NCBI GenBank assembly: GCA_015501055.1
Contig: JADNYV010000047.1
Coordinates: 1-64,000, forward strand
Length of the DNA: 64,000 bases
Source: Mucidula mucida
Taxonomy: Eukaryota > Basidiomycota > Agaricomycetes > Agaricales > Physalacriaceae
Direction of reading: 5' to 3'
The translations under genes were made by a program, and so were the position numbers. How positions within the stretch are numbered: the first letter of the stretch is position 1; each line of letters opens with the position of its first letter. This document shows, one piece after another, positions 23,375 through 34,083 of this stretch. The notes beneath the pieces are model-generated. The model was not told the DNA's origin. It searched no databases and saw nothing but the letters and a program-made list of their open reading frames with translations.

Positions 23375-24264
23375 ATATTTTAGGACTGATACCATACAAA
23401 CAGTACATATCACTGTGTAGTCGTTCGTTTCAATCATTTCGTTATTATAATTGGGATTTCGTTGTTTGTCTGAAGAGCTAGATGCGACTGGAAGAGTGTG
23501 ATATGATACAGTATCATGAAGTACTTAGTCGATGCGGAGGGCTAATTGAGTGGTTACCTTCCTCTTCTCTATGACTGATATCCCACTTGAGTTTGACCAG
23601 GACGAGATTGTGTAGAACGTGCCGGCGTGCCGAGCCGATCGGCGTCTCCCGACAAGAGCTTTCTCCACAACCAACTCGACCAAAATTCAGCGCTGATCCC
23701 AACACAGCAGAACGCTACGTTGTCTCTGTGTTATATGTTGATATGTCGTTTACTACTTCGGCTGTACTCATGCGTTGTGCGATTTAATAGGAGAAAGTCC
23801 ACGAGGTTTTGCCTAGATAGGGCAAATAATCCGTCTTGCCGTCTTACATACCAACGCACTCAACGAAATACCGGTTACCATGGTAGGGCCAGCATTCAGA
23901 ACTGGCCGTCGTACAGAGTTTGACTGACTATGGCCGTAAGGTCGATTGGCAGTGTTTCGTCTAACACGGCAGTGTTTGCGTGGCGTATACTTGGGAACAG
24001 ATGTCGCGCGACCTAGAGGCCTTCCTTCTTTGTATACGCTGGGGGAAATCGAACAGTATGGTGTGGCGAGAATTAGTTTGAGGGGCACTTCGCATTCGTC
24101 CAGGATTTCGGCTCTCGAACTCCAAGGTGGGAATAGACTTCCAGTCGCGAGATTCGCGGCGACGTGATGTTTCGCGTTTCCGATCATACATACCACCTCG
24201 GACCTTGGCTAGAGTTTGTTGCAATCACATCTACCGATGCCCTCTGACACGGCGCGGTTGAATG
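23375..24264. other. Intergenic, nothing recognised
   Basis: About 0.9 kb between the two paralogues with no recognisable gene or repeat. Confidence 0.4.
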
Positions 24265-24308
24265 CCCGTCACGGGCAATCTTCGCCGTTTTGCGACATGT
24301 ATAAAAGC
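24265..24308 (+). promoter_or_regulatory. Conserved upstream element plus TATA box, secreted-protein copy 2
   Basis: CACGGGCAATCTTCGCCGTT followed by TATAAAAGC. It is a near match to the element before copy 1 at 22481-22520, conserved while the surrounding intergenic DNA is not obviously alike. Confidence 0.65.
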
Positions 24309-24383
24309 TCATGAAATCCCTCGATGTAACTCATTCCCCACTTCGTTCCATACCCGTTTCACGACACAACACCTTGACGCGCC

Positions 24384-25156
24384 ATGCTTTTCAAAGTCTC
24401 TTTCGTCGCCGCCGCTCTTCTTCCTTCCGTCTTTGGTGCTGCCATCACAGCTCGTGCTAAGATTGAGGATGCTTTTTGTATCTCTAATGGCAAGTACGTT
24501 GGGTACTACCAGGATCAGTTCGATCAGAGCTGTATCAACATTGTGAGCCCGATGCGCCATTCATATATTTCAACGTTTGTTGATTTCTTCTAGGTGAGGA
24601 GCTGCATCAACACACTGAAGTCGGACAATTCGACGGATCTCTGGTCTGTTCCTACTTGTGTTGCCGCTTTGACTTGCGATGGCGTAGGGTTTTCTCCATT
24701 CCATTCCTTCGTTTCGTTGACATGAATTCAAAAGAGCAACTTGCTGGTCCTGGCCCAATGCCAGAACCCTGAGGTGTCTGTTACTGGCGCCCCGCACTTG
24801 AACTACGACGTGAGCCCATTCGATGAACGACTTCACTGAATTCTGAATGTGAATGATTTTTAGATCTACGCAAGCATCGTCGGCGACTGCGCCTGGCAAG
24901 ACGGCGGGTGCCCCATTACCTTCCAGAACTACGTGGACTTCTACTACGGCCAGCTCACCGCCATCGGATCTGACTTCTGGCCCTCGTAAGTGCTACATCT
25001 TCCGATGGATACTTCGTTAACGCAAGTCTCAGGTCTGTTGACTCTATTAAAGAGAAATGGTGGACCCCCATCGTTGATTGGACCGCCACCGGCGAGACTG
25101 TCCCCTACACCAACTTTGATGACTGGCTCCACTACGCCTTCACTGGTACCTCTTAA
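24384..25156 (+). CDS. Small secreted protein, copy 2, function unknown
   Basis: Five exons joined by introns of about 45-60 bp give roughly 188 aa. Residues 1-18 (MLFKVSFVAAALLPSVFG) form a signal peptide with a likely cut after AAITA. The mature part has about eight cysteines, including SCINTLKSDNSTDLWSVPTC, TCDG, AQCQNPE and GDCAWQDGGCPITF, suggesting disulfides, and ends with a Trp/Tyr-rich tail TNFDDWLHYAFTGTS. I do not recognise the family. The tandem broken paralogue lies 1.8 kb upstream with a shared promoter element. The signal peptide and cysteines indicate an extracellular protein; any role is unknown. Confidence 0.75.
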
Positions 25157-26013
25157 GTACTTCTTGAGTTATACCACCGGACATTACATATCATGTAGTC
25201 GCTCATTTGAACAATTAGTTACTCTAATCTGCAATGTGTTGTAATTGAAAGTCGTGATATCATAAGGTACTCGATATGACCACGGGGACGTTGTGATTGG
25301 TGCGTCTTTCACTGTCACTATGTTGCTCGCACTTGACCGGCTCTGTAAAGATGCTTCGACGTCACGGTGCTGAGGGCGCCTTCCATTGTCGATTGGTTGA
25401 ACCTTTTCGTCTTCCATTCCAGCTCATTGAACTTCAAGGAACGATGTGAAGTTATCGACAACGTCGCTGATACCTACTACGTTTAGGTACCCTTTTCTCG
25501 CCTGGCAATCGACTGAAATCCACTGTTTGAGTTCACCTCTTCCGAATTCCAGGTCGTCGTGTGTATGCTGCTCTGCGTAGTCGTCGGTGAGTACGTGCTG
25601 AATGATTTCAGATTTCTGGCTTCTTGCGCTCCATGTGCTCATCGGCTTCGTTGTCTCTCCGACTCTCTTGCGTTAACATTCATGGTTCGCAATTGACTTT
25701 CCGGACCATGTACATCCCGGACTCCGGCGCTTTGCACTGTCAACAGTGCTCAGTGATGTCTAATGAACTACCTCGCTTAGCTTATTGAACAGAGTATTGA
25801 GTGCATGGCCTTCGATATCTTCTTCACCTCCGAAATATGGCAACCAACGCAAGTCTGGGCTATGTGCACGATCTCAGCGGAAACCTGAGGCTTGACAGGC
25901 GTCTGGTTGTCAGAGTCAGTGTTTTGTCGGAAGGATATCGTCTACAAGCGTATAAAAGCTGACTGTGTTTTCCCTCTGCTTCAGTTGAAAACAAACCAGC
26001 CTTCATCTACAAT
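25157..26013. other. Intergenic with TATA box before the next gene
   Basis: No gene recognised. TATAAAAGC at about 25951 lies 63 bp before the beta/gamma-crystallin-like start. Confidence 0.5.
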
Positions 26014-26487
26014 ATGTTCTCCAAAGTCATCTTTACCGCCTTGACGCTGGTAGCCTCCGCCTCGGCTGCTGCTGTACGTCCCTCGCTGCTAACGCCTCCC
26101 GCGTTCTCACCTGCATCCTATAGCTTGCTCCAGCTACGATCACTGCGTGCTCCGGCTCGCTCAACCCAGCCAATGGATGCGTGACTATCCCCGTCGTATC
26201 CGACACCTGCACCAACTTCACTGGGGGTCTCAGCTTCCTGAACAAAGAAGTCTCCAATGTTCAAGTCCCTGGAGGCTTTGTGTGCTCTTTCTACGAGTAA
26301 GGCCCTTAGTCTTTGGAAGCTCTGATGCTGAACGCTTTGCTAGGGACTTTGCCTCAACAGTGGTGTTAATGGACACGACGTCGCTGTGCTTACGGGAGGT
26401 AGCTGGACGATGAGCCGTGTTCAGGGATTCGCTGGAACGCAGGATTTCAATGATAAGACGAGCTCGTTCAGCTGCTCTCCGGTTTGA
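26014..26487 (+). pseudogene. Beta/gamma-crystallin-like secreted protein, probably frameshifted
   Basis: Exon 1 encodes a signal peptide (MFSKVIFTALTLVASASAAA). Exon 2 encodes ITACSGSLNPANGCVTIPVV and GGLSFLNKEVSNVQVPGGFV CSFYE. Exon 3 contains NGHDVAVLTGGSWTM and GTQDFNDKTSSFSCSPV, with the (N/D)(N/D)-x-x-(S/T)S motif of beta/gamma-crystallin domains. Against the copies at 9.1 and 26.9 kb, exon 3 lacks 4 nt just after its start (GGACTTTG then CCTCAAC), so the conserved frame is lost with the consensus splice sites. Either the gene is broken, the intron is used differently, or the sequence has an error. Confidence 0.6.
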
Positions 26488-26886
26488 TTAGGGTAGATGG
26501 AACTTGAGTGAGAGGTCCGAGCTCCGAGTCGTGTCTTTGGAGAGATATCTGGTTGTAGTATAGCCGGTTCGAATGTCTGTACATTTGTCCTTGACTCCCG
26601 CCTTCGAATTCTTTACCAACCAAAACCCGTCGTCGGATTGCACCGTTTGCTGTACACTTTAAGTCGTCATTGAGGCTCTCATGTTCAATAGTACGCGCGG
26701 AGAACTCGCTGTTGGTACCTTGAGTTTCAAAGGCGCCGGCAGTAAGGTCAGTGTATTTGTCAGACTGAATGTTCATGACAGCCGTCTGGCTTTCGAGTCT
26801 TGTATACATAGACAAACGTGCTCCCATGACAAGGATATAGGTAGACAAATACCCACCACCTCACATACCGACAAGTTAGCCTCAAG
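26488..26886. other. Intergenic, nothing recognised
   Basis: About 400 bp with no gene; it presumably holds the promoter of the next gene. Confidence 0.4.
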
Positions 26887-27339
26887 ATGCTCACGAAATT
26901 CATCCTCGTCGCGTTTGTGTCGGGCGCCGCCACAACTGCTGTTTCCGTGCGTGGGTTTGCTGCTAGAAAACAGCCTGAATAGACGTTGTAGAAAGCCTAC
27001 CTCACCGGCGGCGACAATCTGCTCTGGATCCCTCGACCCACCTAGCGGATGCGAAGCCATCCCGATCGCCTCTGCCGACTGTATCAACCTCGTCGGAGGC
27101 CTCAGCTTCTTCAACAAGGAGATCTCTAACGCGACCATTCCAAATGATTTCTCCTGTTCTTTCTATGAGTAAGTCTTGAGGCGATTGAATAAAGCACCTA
27201 CAGAAAATATTCTAGGTCGTTTGGTTGCTTGGCCACAGACGAATTTGATGTTGCCATGCTTCCGAGTGGCACTTGGGATTTCTCTTTTGTCAAAGGAGTT
27301 GACAGGGTAGAGAGCTTTAACGACTTGACCAGCTCGTAA
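26887..27339 (+). CDS. Beta/gamma-crystallin-like small secreted protein
   Basis: Three exons give about 119 aa. Signal peptide MLTKFILVAFVSGAATTAVS, then TICSGSLDPPSGCEAIPIAS, VGGLSFFNKEISNATIPNDF and, after the second intron, SFGCLATDEFDVAML and SFNDLTSS followed by TAA (27337-27339). The FNDLTSS segment is the (N/D)(N/D)-x-x-(S/T)S calcium-binding-type motif of the beta/gamma-crystallin fold, so a single secreted domain is inferred. Paralogues end with a further Phe-x-Cys-x-Pro tail, missing here. A GTAAGT overlaps the stop, so an extra intron and exon could restore it, but I find no matching downstream exon. Confidence 0.65.
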
Positions 27340-28328
27340 GTTTGAGATTTCATCCAGCTTGTTGTTGACTCGATACTCCGAGTTCCGATTAGATTCTGTT
27401 GCCAGAGTTGGAAGGATGTTACCAACAAGCAATGTGGGTCTAAGTAGACACATAAAATCAGTTGGTGAACACGGAGACAAGGGAGGGAGAGGCCAGCATT
27501 GTTACGATTTCGGGGTGCCAGTAACGAAAGTTAAGAGAGCGATTGTGTTTGAAATGTATGGCGCGACGATCCGGATTCACGGCGCCTATAAGTACAAGTT
27601 CCCAAGTTGCCACTTCCCGCATCAACAGTAGTCCACTGAAGATATTTCCTTTGAGTTATATCCTCCACCATAGACTCCCATCTTCGTTAGACAGTAATAT
27701 TTCGTGGCATGTGCTCGGGTGCATTATTGCATATGATGTGGGCTGACATTCACTGAGTACACAATCTTCTTGCCATTCTTTCCCTGATCAGTGACGATAG
27801 ACCACAATGTCATTGTCGGAGAGAGGATAAAAGGCGATATAAAAATACAGTTGATCTCCGTACTAAGTAAACTACAGTTGATACGACAAGGGAAAAAGCT
27901 AAAGGAAAGCGAGGGGAAGCACAGGGAAAACAGAAGAGTAACAATGCAATGACAACAGAAACAAGTGTATCGATGAGGTATCGGCCCAGTTGCGACGGGT
28001 ATGATTGACGTCTTGGTCAACAGATCATGCCTGTCAAGTCAGATTTCTGCACATCCAACAGGAACTCGGAACTTGAACTTTCTTCCCATGAACTTGGCAG
28101 CACAGACACCCATCAGTAACCTTAGATCCTTCGGCTATCAAACTTACCAGGGGCGTCAGGCTCGAGATCTTCAGTAAGACAAGTCAGGACATTCCTTTCG
28201 CTCATGCTGTAATTCGACGAACCTGGACATCTTGAACAAGTTTGTGGTCCCTCTTTATCAGTGCTCGTCTGACCTCAAAGCTAGACGGAGTTAAGCGGAT
28301 TCATTTCGTCCCTTGAATACATGAATTC
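27340..28328. other. Intergenic, nothing recognised
   Basis: About 1 kb with low coding signal. A minus-strand frame at 27724-28020 is hydrophobic and Phe/Ser-rich, but looks like a translation of AG-rich DNA. Confidence 0.4.
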
Positions 28329-29681
28329 TCACTTCAAATCGTGCTCAAGGTCGACAAGTCGCGGCGTGTCGTTGCGATCTGCATCAATGTACTATTAGCT
28401 TGGCGTGGAGAATGCACATACGGGACGTGACGAACCCAGCAACCGATAGAGAGCCTGGGTGAGAACCCCTCCTTTCGAACCCCCGTAAGCTGTTTGTCCG
28501 TCCTTACAGGCCGATATACAAAGCTATGCGACCGTGAGCGATCGATACTGGCACATCCAAAGTAACAGCTCACAACTGGAATATTGGTGGCGAAAAGGCG
28601 GGGGAAGATACCCTCATATAGTGGGAACGTAGGCGCTGAACCAACGGACAGGGATTTCCAGAGCAGTTTCTTGGCTAATCCAGTAATCAGTTGACGAATA
28701 CGACTTTTCAAACAGACTGACACCACTGTACGAAGGTCGGACCTGTAATGAGATATAACGTCAGAAGAGAAGAAAACGCAGGCCCTTGCACCTACATATG
28801 CTTCTGCTCCCTTTGGTATCGTTGCTTGAGGAATGGAGGAGGTCTAAGTGATACGCTCAGTCGTGTACATAGACGAATCCCAAAACAGTTTTAAACTCAC
28901 CAAGGATGGTGCCACTATTACAGCAATCAAAGACGGTCTGTAATAGAGAAAGATTCAGATCGTTGCCCACCCAATCGGACAAAACTGACCAGCAATCTAG
29001 CGCCGCGACATTTTTGGATTGCGGTAACGAGAATCTCGTTCATTTGGTCATCGATGATACATTTTTCGATGATGGGTCCGCCATCCGCGCGAAAGCCGTC
29101 GCAACCCACTATTACTGTTGAGGTGGCGTCAGATACTCGAACATGCATAGTGATATCGCGTACGCTCATCCAAGTTGTCGAGTTCGTTGGAGTCGACCAG
29201 TGCCTCCTCTTGCACGCCATGCCCGCTGTCTACGGGATATGAGGAGAGCGTCCGAGAATTGTGACGGACTTACAGTGTAGCACATAGAATCCGCCATCGG
29301 TGAAGCTTGCAGCCAGCTCCTTCAGTACTCTGAGCTATACCATCCACACTGGACGTAAATATTATTATGAAGACGGCGCGATGAAACTACTGACGATATT
29401 ATCATGGGTGGGGATCAGTTCGGCATCCTGCCCAGGAGTGTCACAGAGTACTATGATGTCCTCCTCGGCAAAGCCTTTCGCGGGCTCAGTGACACTGACG
29501 AGAATGAGAGATGGAGCGGCCGACCTTTAGACAGCCAGTATTTCAGCACAGTTCCGATGTCCTCCCCGATTCCTGGTAACTGCTTGCCAATGCAGTCGCG
29601 GTATGCGATCGCGACAATGACAAGCTTCAATCGACGTCTCGCGGACATTCTTTGGAGGACGAAAGATGGTGGCGGGACCAA
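28329..29681 (-). CDS. Metacaspase-like caspase-domain (C14) protein
   Basis: Ten short exons can be joined in frame to about 295 aa. From the start: MSARRRLKLVIVAIAYRDC (metacaspase N-terminal strand), EEDIIVLCDTPGQ then LIPTHDNILRVLKELAA, the catalytic His in FYVLHYSGHGVQEEALVDSN, IIDDQMNEILVTAIQKC, the catalytic Cys block TVFDCCNSGTIL, and the C-terminal ISACKDGQTAYG with GGVLTQALYRLL. No prodomain is seen, so it is a short type I-like protein. The active-site block reads DCCNSG where metacaspases usually have DSCHSG: Cys is kept but the following His is Asn. Introns are 40-60 bp; two donors are non-consensus. Ends at TGA 28329-28331. Role (programmed cell death or proteostasis) is family inference. 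Confidence 0.75.
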
Positions 29682-29919
29682 AGGCTAATGAACCTGTGCG
29701 TGGGCCGGCTTAAGTAGGCGGTAACAAATCTCGAGGAAAACGTTTTTTTGGGCCGAAGTCCGTCATAATTGGGTTTGACAAGCCCATTTCGCATCGGCGG
29801 GCTGTGCGCGGAGGGACCGCCGAAGCTCGCTGAGGTCACCGACCTGAGGAGGAGGAGGAGGGAAGAGAGATGAGATCCATCCCGCGAAGACATGTGCACC
29901 CGATAAGAGCAACAATGTT

Positions 29920-30770
29920 CTATTCCCAGCCCTTACGCTTGGGTCCGATCAGCTTTGTGTGTTGTATACTGACCCGGTCATGAGGACGCTTTCCGAATGC
30001 ACCGGAAACGAACAGCTCATATACAGCAGAAAGCTCTTTTCTCCATTCTAAACAAGACTCAGCATCTACATTCGTTGGGAAGGGGAACAGACATAACTCA
30101 TCGGTAGAAGTTTCGAGGCCGCTAGATGGTGTGAGATTCGGTAAAGCGGTACAGTCCAACGCGGAATGCCGTACCTCGATTACCAAAAAGATGTACAAAG
30201 ATCGGTGTCGCGCCGTTAGTCCAGCACTCCATCCTGGGATTACAGTCACAGTATCAGTCGGAAAGAACCATCTCTTCTCGATATGCGAGAACAGCATCAC
30301 GGTAGGACAACCTGGCATTCTTCCTGAAAATGTCCATTTGGAGGTATGAGCATCCATTAAAACAAGAGTAGGTGTATTGATCGTTTGTTCAATTCCTCCA
30401 CATGCAGAACAGTTGTTTGTTTTCGGGCACATACTCCAACAGACCACGCGCGACCAGCGTGCCGACTAAGAGAACTGACGGTATTCAGGTGAATTGCCGC
30501 ATGTTAACCGCAGTGATTGTGGTTCTTGCTGTCAATACAAGGTTTCGAATATAAGTGCGGCCGTTTATCCGACATACCTAGGTGCTGTCGCCGGGGCTTT
30601 ACAGTTGAAAGTCGGAGAGATCGTACCAATTCGATCATGGTCAACTCCTTTCAAATCGTGGAAGAACAGTAGCTGTACTAGTTGAACGTCAAGAATCTCT
30701 ATAGCATTTGATGGTGGACTCACGGTATGTGATCTCCAAGACGTACGGAGTTTCGTCGGATGCACAAAAA
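29920..30770 (-). CDS. Unrecognised possible gene, minus strand
   Basis: A 175-codon open stretch (30447 to 29920) ends KLIGPKRKGWE, and an upstream open stretch (30765-30565) contains DVQLVQLLFFHDLKGVDHD with GT/AG borders. Together they could be exons of one gene (for example DETPYVLEITY joined to QILDVQLVQLLFF), but I recognise no domain and could not complete a splice model. It may be a decayed member of the array immediately upstream. Confidence 0.3.
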
Positions 30771-30899
30771 CGCCGACTTTCTGGTGTGCGCTTTACAAAC
30801 CATGTTATCCCTTCAACAGTCCTTAATAGAGCCGAGAGATACGAGCAGTCAGCAAAAACAGACAGCCTCGCAGTGATTACTCTCTATAGAGCTGACGAC

Positions 30900-33800
30900 G
30901 TCCGCGCATAGCTTGTTCTCAATCGGGATGGGAGAGCCGCGTGTTCACAGTGTAGATGATGCCCGAAGCTCTGCGATCACGATCGTGGCACTGTAATCGT
31001 CTCGTTATCCTTGGGCACGGTGACGATATGAGCGCGGATACGAAGGCCTGATAACAGCAGTTTGCAAATGAGTCTGAATCGACTTCACTCTTCTAGATGG
31101 TTATCAAGTTGAACAAGCTCCAGCCGTTCTCGGCACCGGGCACCAGGCCAAGTTTTCTTCGAAATGTGACGTGTTCCTTCACAAGTTCAAGGTGTGTCGC
31201 GAAGATGTCGAGGTTATGAAGGGCACTGGTCCACTCTACTCTGCGTTCCTTTGGTTAAAAATGGTCAAAACCAGATACCTTGAGAAAGTAGTCGCCGAAG
31301 TCTGGAGGTTATGAAGGTCATTAGTTCACTCTACTCTGCATTCCTTCGGTTAAGAACAATCAAAACCAAATATCTTGAGAAAGTACTCGCCAAAATCTGC
31401 GTGGGCCGGTCGTACACTTCCTCGAATGGCGCACGCGTTTTTTTCCAAATCGATGGTTCACAACTAGGGGCTGCAATCCATTTTGTACTGGTCGGAAGTT
31501 GTTTATCCTGCGCGTCGCATTCTGTAGGAGGGCAGCTGGCCACGAAGCATCCCTCTGAGCTCTTCGTCAGTAAAGTAAAGTGCAGTAACCGGAATTGACG
31601 GCGTGGATTATTAGGTGCGTGGTGCATCTGAAGACCCAGATATGGTCCTACGACCGGCGTTGCTTGTGGTTACTGGTCAACCTTTGTGACTGTCCAGGTC
31701 GGGTAACTCGGGATTTCCTAAACCGGCGGCTTTCTTCTTTCTAAGTTCATCTTGGTCTGCTCTTACGATGTACATTCGATCCTTCCTCACTTGCCACATC
31801 GAAGAATACAACGCTCTTGAGATATCCGACATGACCCTGGGAACACCACAATATACTCGCATCTATCTGCCGTCTCATGCGCACTGTGCGTCCGGAGCAT
31901 TATATACGCCCTACAACTATACGCCTCCACCGTTTTCCTGATTTCCGGATCTACCTCCAGCAAACAGTACTTCAGCGCAAACCGGAGAGATCACCTCCAC
32001 GTATGCTGAAGGCGGAGTGGCATGAATCTCAACCTGCCGTCCTCGGCAATCTGTTGTTCTTCCCACACCAATTTGGCACGCTGTTAATGCTGGGTCGCTC
32101 ATTGCCACCATTCTCTGTCAATTGGGGCGGGATACGGGGAGGTGATGCCTTCTGCTCTTCAGAGAGTTGTAATCAAGGTATGACCAAAGTAGCATCAGGA
32201 GAGGTCAATGCTTTCGTTTTGTCCGGTACCTGTGGTGACAGGAACACCAAATCGACAGTCACGAAAAGTGCCCTGAGACTGGAGAGACTGTGTGATGGCA
32301 CGTCAGTAACGAAGAAACGTAACAACCAATCAAGCGTCGATTGGATGGTATAACGACCGTCCAAGAACGGGGTCTTTCTTCGTTGTTACACGGTTTATTC
32401 TAAGTACCACAGGAGAAGACTTACAAAGTCGTCATGATGTCGGACTGGACAGCCAATGTCGAACTGTGAACACAATTATTGAAGCGATCAGGCATCCGAC
32501 ATACGTGTGGGCTGTCGTTGAAGGCTATGCGGAAAGGACCGCACGTTTAAGACCCGGTGGTAAAGCGAAACAGTCGCTGTCAGTAGTAAGGCAACCCAAA
32601 ATGCTTTTCCAGACACACGAAAACGGTCTGTCTTCGTCGTCGTCGGAAACACGACAACCCCGACTTTGACCCCGTTCACTGCACTTCGCAAAAGTTGATA
32701 AGGACCTCCTTCGCAGTCTTTGCTTTCCGACCTCTAGGAGAGCACTGTCAGTTGATAACGAGATTTTTGTGAGTGATGACCAAAAGACTGTTGCCATCCC
32801 CAGATAGCTTTTCTCGACTGGGTATTGGAGCCGCGTGTTTGCAGCGTGGATGTATGCCCGTCGTTGCCCGAAAGCCTACGAACATGATTGTGGCACCGCC
32901 TTCGTATCTTTATCCTTGGGGGCAATGACGATATATGTGCGCATACGAAGACCCGTTGACAGTACTTGACTCTTGTAGATGGTTATCGATTGAAAGCGCA
33001 AACATGTTTTTTCATAATTCTAGTTCGAGGAGGGATAAGTGCAAAGTTGTCGAATTCATGGAGGTATTTCTTCTTCTTGTCAGCTCTGTACTTATGAAGT
33101 CAGAAATTCTGAAGCAATTATCTTGCGAAAGTACTCACCGAAATCGGTCCTGCGCTCGAACGTTGTACGGCTATCGCAAAACTGACGGATTGCAACAAAG
33201 GAGTGTACGTGCCGGCATGATATCACATTTATGCTTGTCAAACTTGACAGATACTGCGTGTCGCGTTCTGTAAGTCGAGATGCAGTAACGGCAGTCCACA
33301 TCATATACGATGCAAAGACAATGTCCCACCAAAATATAACGGTATTCCCGACGACGAACCGTTCATGGTGCGCAAAAAGACAGCTTATCGGAAACACGAC
33401 AACGCCGACTTTGACCCTGTGTACTACACTGCGCAGAAGTTGATAAGTATCCCCTTCGCAGTACCGCTTTCGGACCTCTAGAACAGCACTGTGACTGAAT
33501 AACGAGATTTTTGTGAGCACTTACTAAAGGACTGTTGCCATCCCCAGATAGCTGTTCTTGACTGGTCATGGGAGCCGCGTGTTCGCAGCGTGGATGTATG
33601 CCCGCCCGAAACTCTGCGATCGTCATTGTAGCACGGCCTTCGGATCTTTATCCTTGGGGACAATGGCGATTTAGGTGCGCATATGAAGACCCGACGACAG
33701 CAGTCTACCAAAGACGTGTAGATGGTTATCGAATGAAACATAAAGATGTCTCTTCACAAGGCGAACTCGTGGAGGGCTAAGCGCAAAGATGTAGAGTCTA
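30900..33800. repeat. Decayed repeat array of an unknown gene-like unit
   Basis: At least three diverged copies of one unit are seen. Their matching GAGCCGCGTG landmarks are at 30943, 32828 and 33572. Each is followed by a TATCCTTGGG block, a GTGCGCATA-like block and AGATGGTTATC. Upstream, two copies share AAACACGACAACnCCGACTT, CGGACCTCTAG and GTTGCCATCCCCAGATAG. The last two units are 744 bp apart. Open frames differ between copies and contain stops, so no copy is clearly functional. On the minus strand the best-kept frame includes HRVKVGVVVFP. The origin is unknown. Confidence 0.65.
31211..31400. repeat. Tandem duplication, period 95 bp
   Basis: Units 31211-31304 and 31306-31400 share AGGTTATGAAGG, CCACTCTACTCTGC or TCACTCTACTCTGC, and CTTGAGAAAGTA-TCGCC, with substitutions. 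A third, weaker relative lies near 33060-33150. Confidence 0.65.
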
Positions 33801-34083
33801 TGAAGGTCATTCGTCCACTTTCGTGTTTTGTATGCATTACGACAATCCGTCCATTGGAAAAGGAGTGATAAGTGCAAACCCTAAAAAGAGATAAATCAGC
33901 GTACAATACCCAATCAACGTACCTGAAGAGACTTTGCAGACACGAAGGGACTCGGGTATTCAAAATTCAATGTAGACAATCCTATTTTTTCATCAACTGC
34001 GCTAGATGCCCCTCGTTATTCAAACGAGTGAAGAACTCTGTAAAGAACGGCTCATAATCATGCGTGCGCTTGATATGCTCCGT
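33801..34083. other. Short intergenic
   Basis: Nothing recognised; the 3' flank of the UCH gene. Confidence 0.4.
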
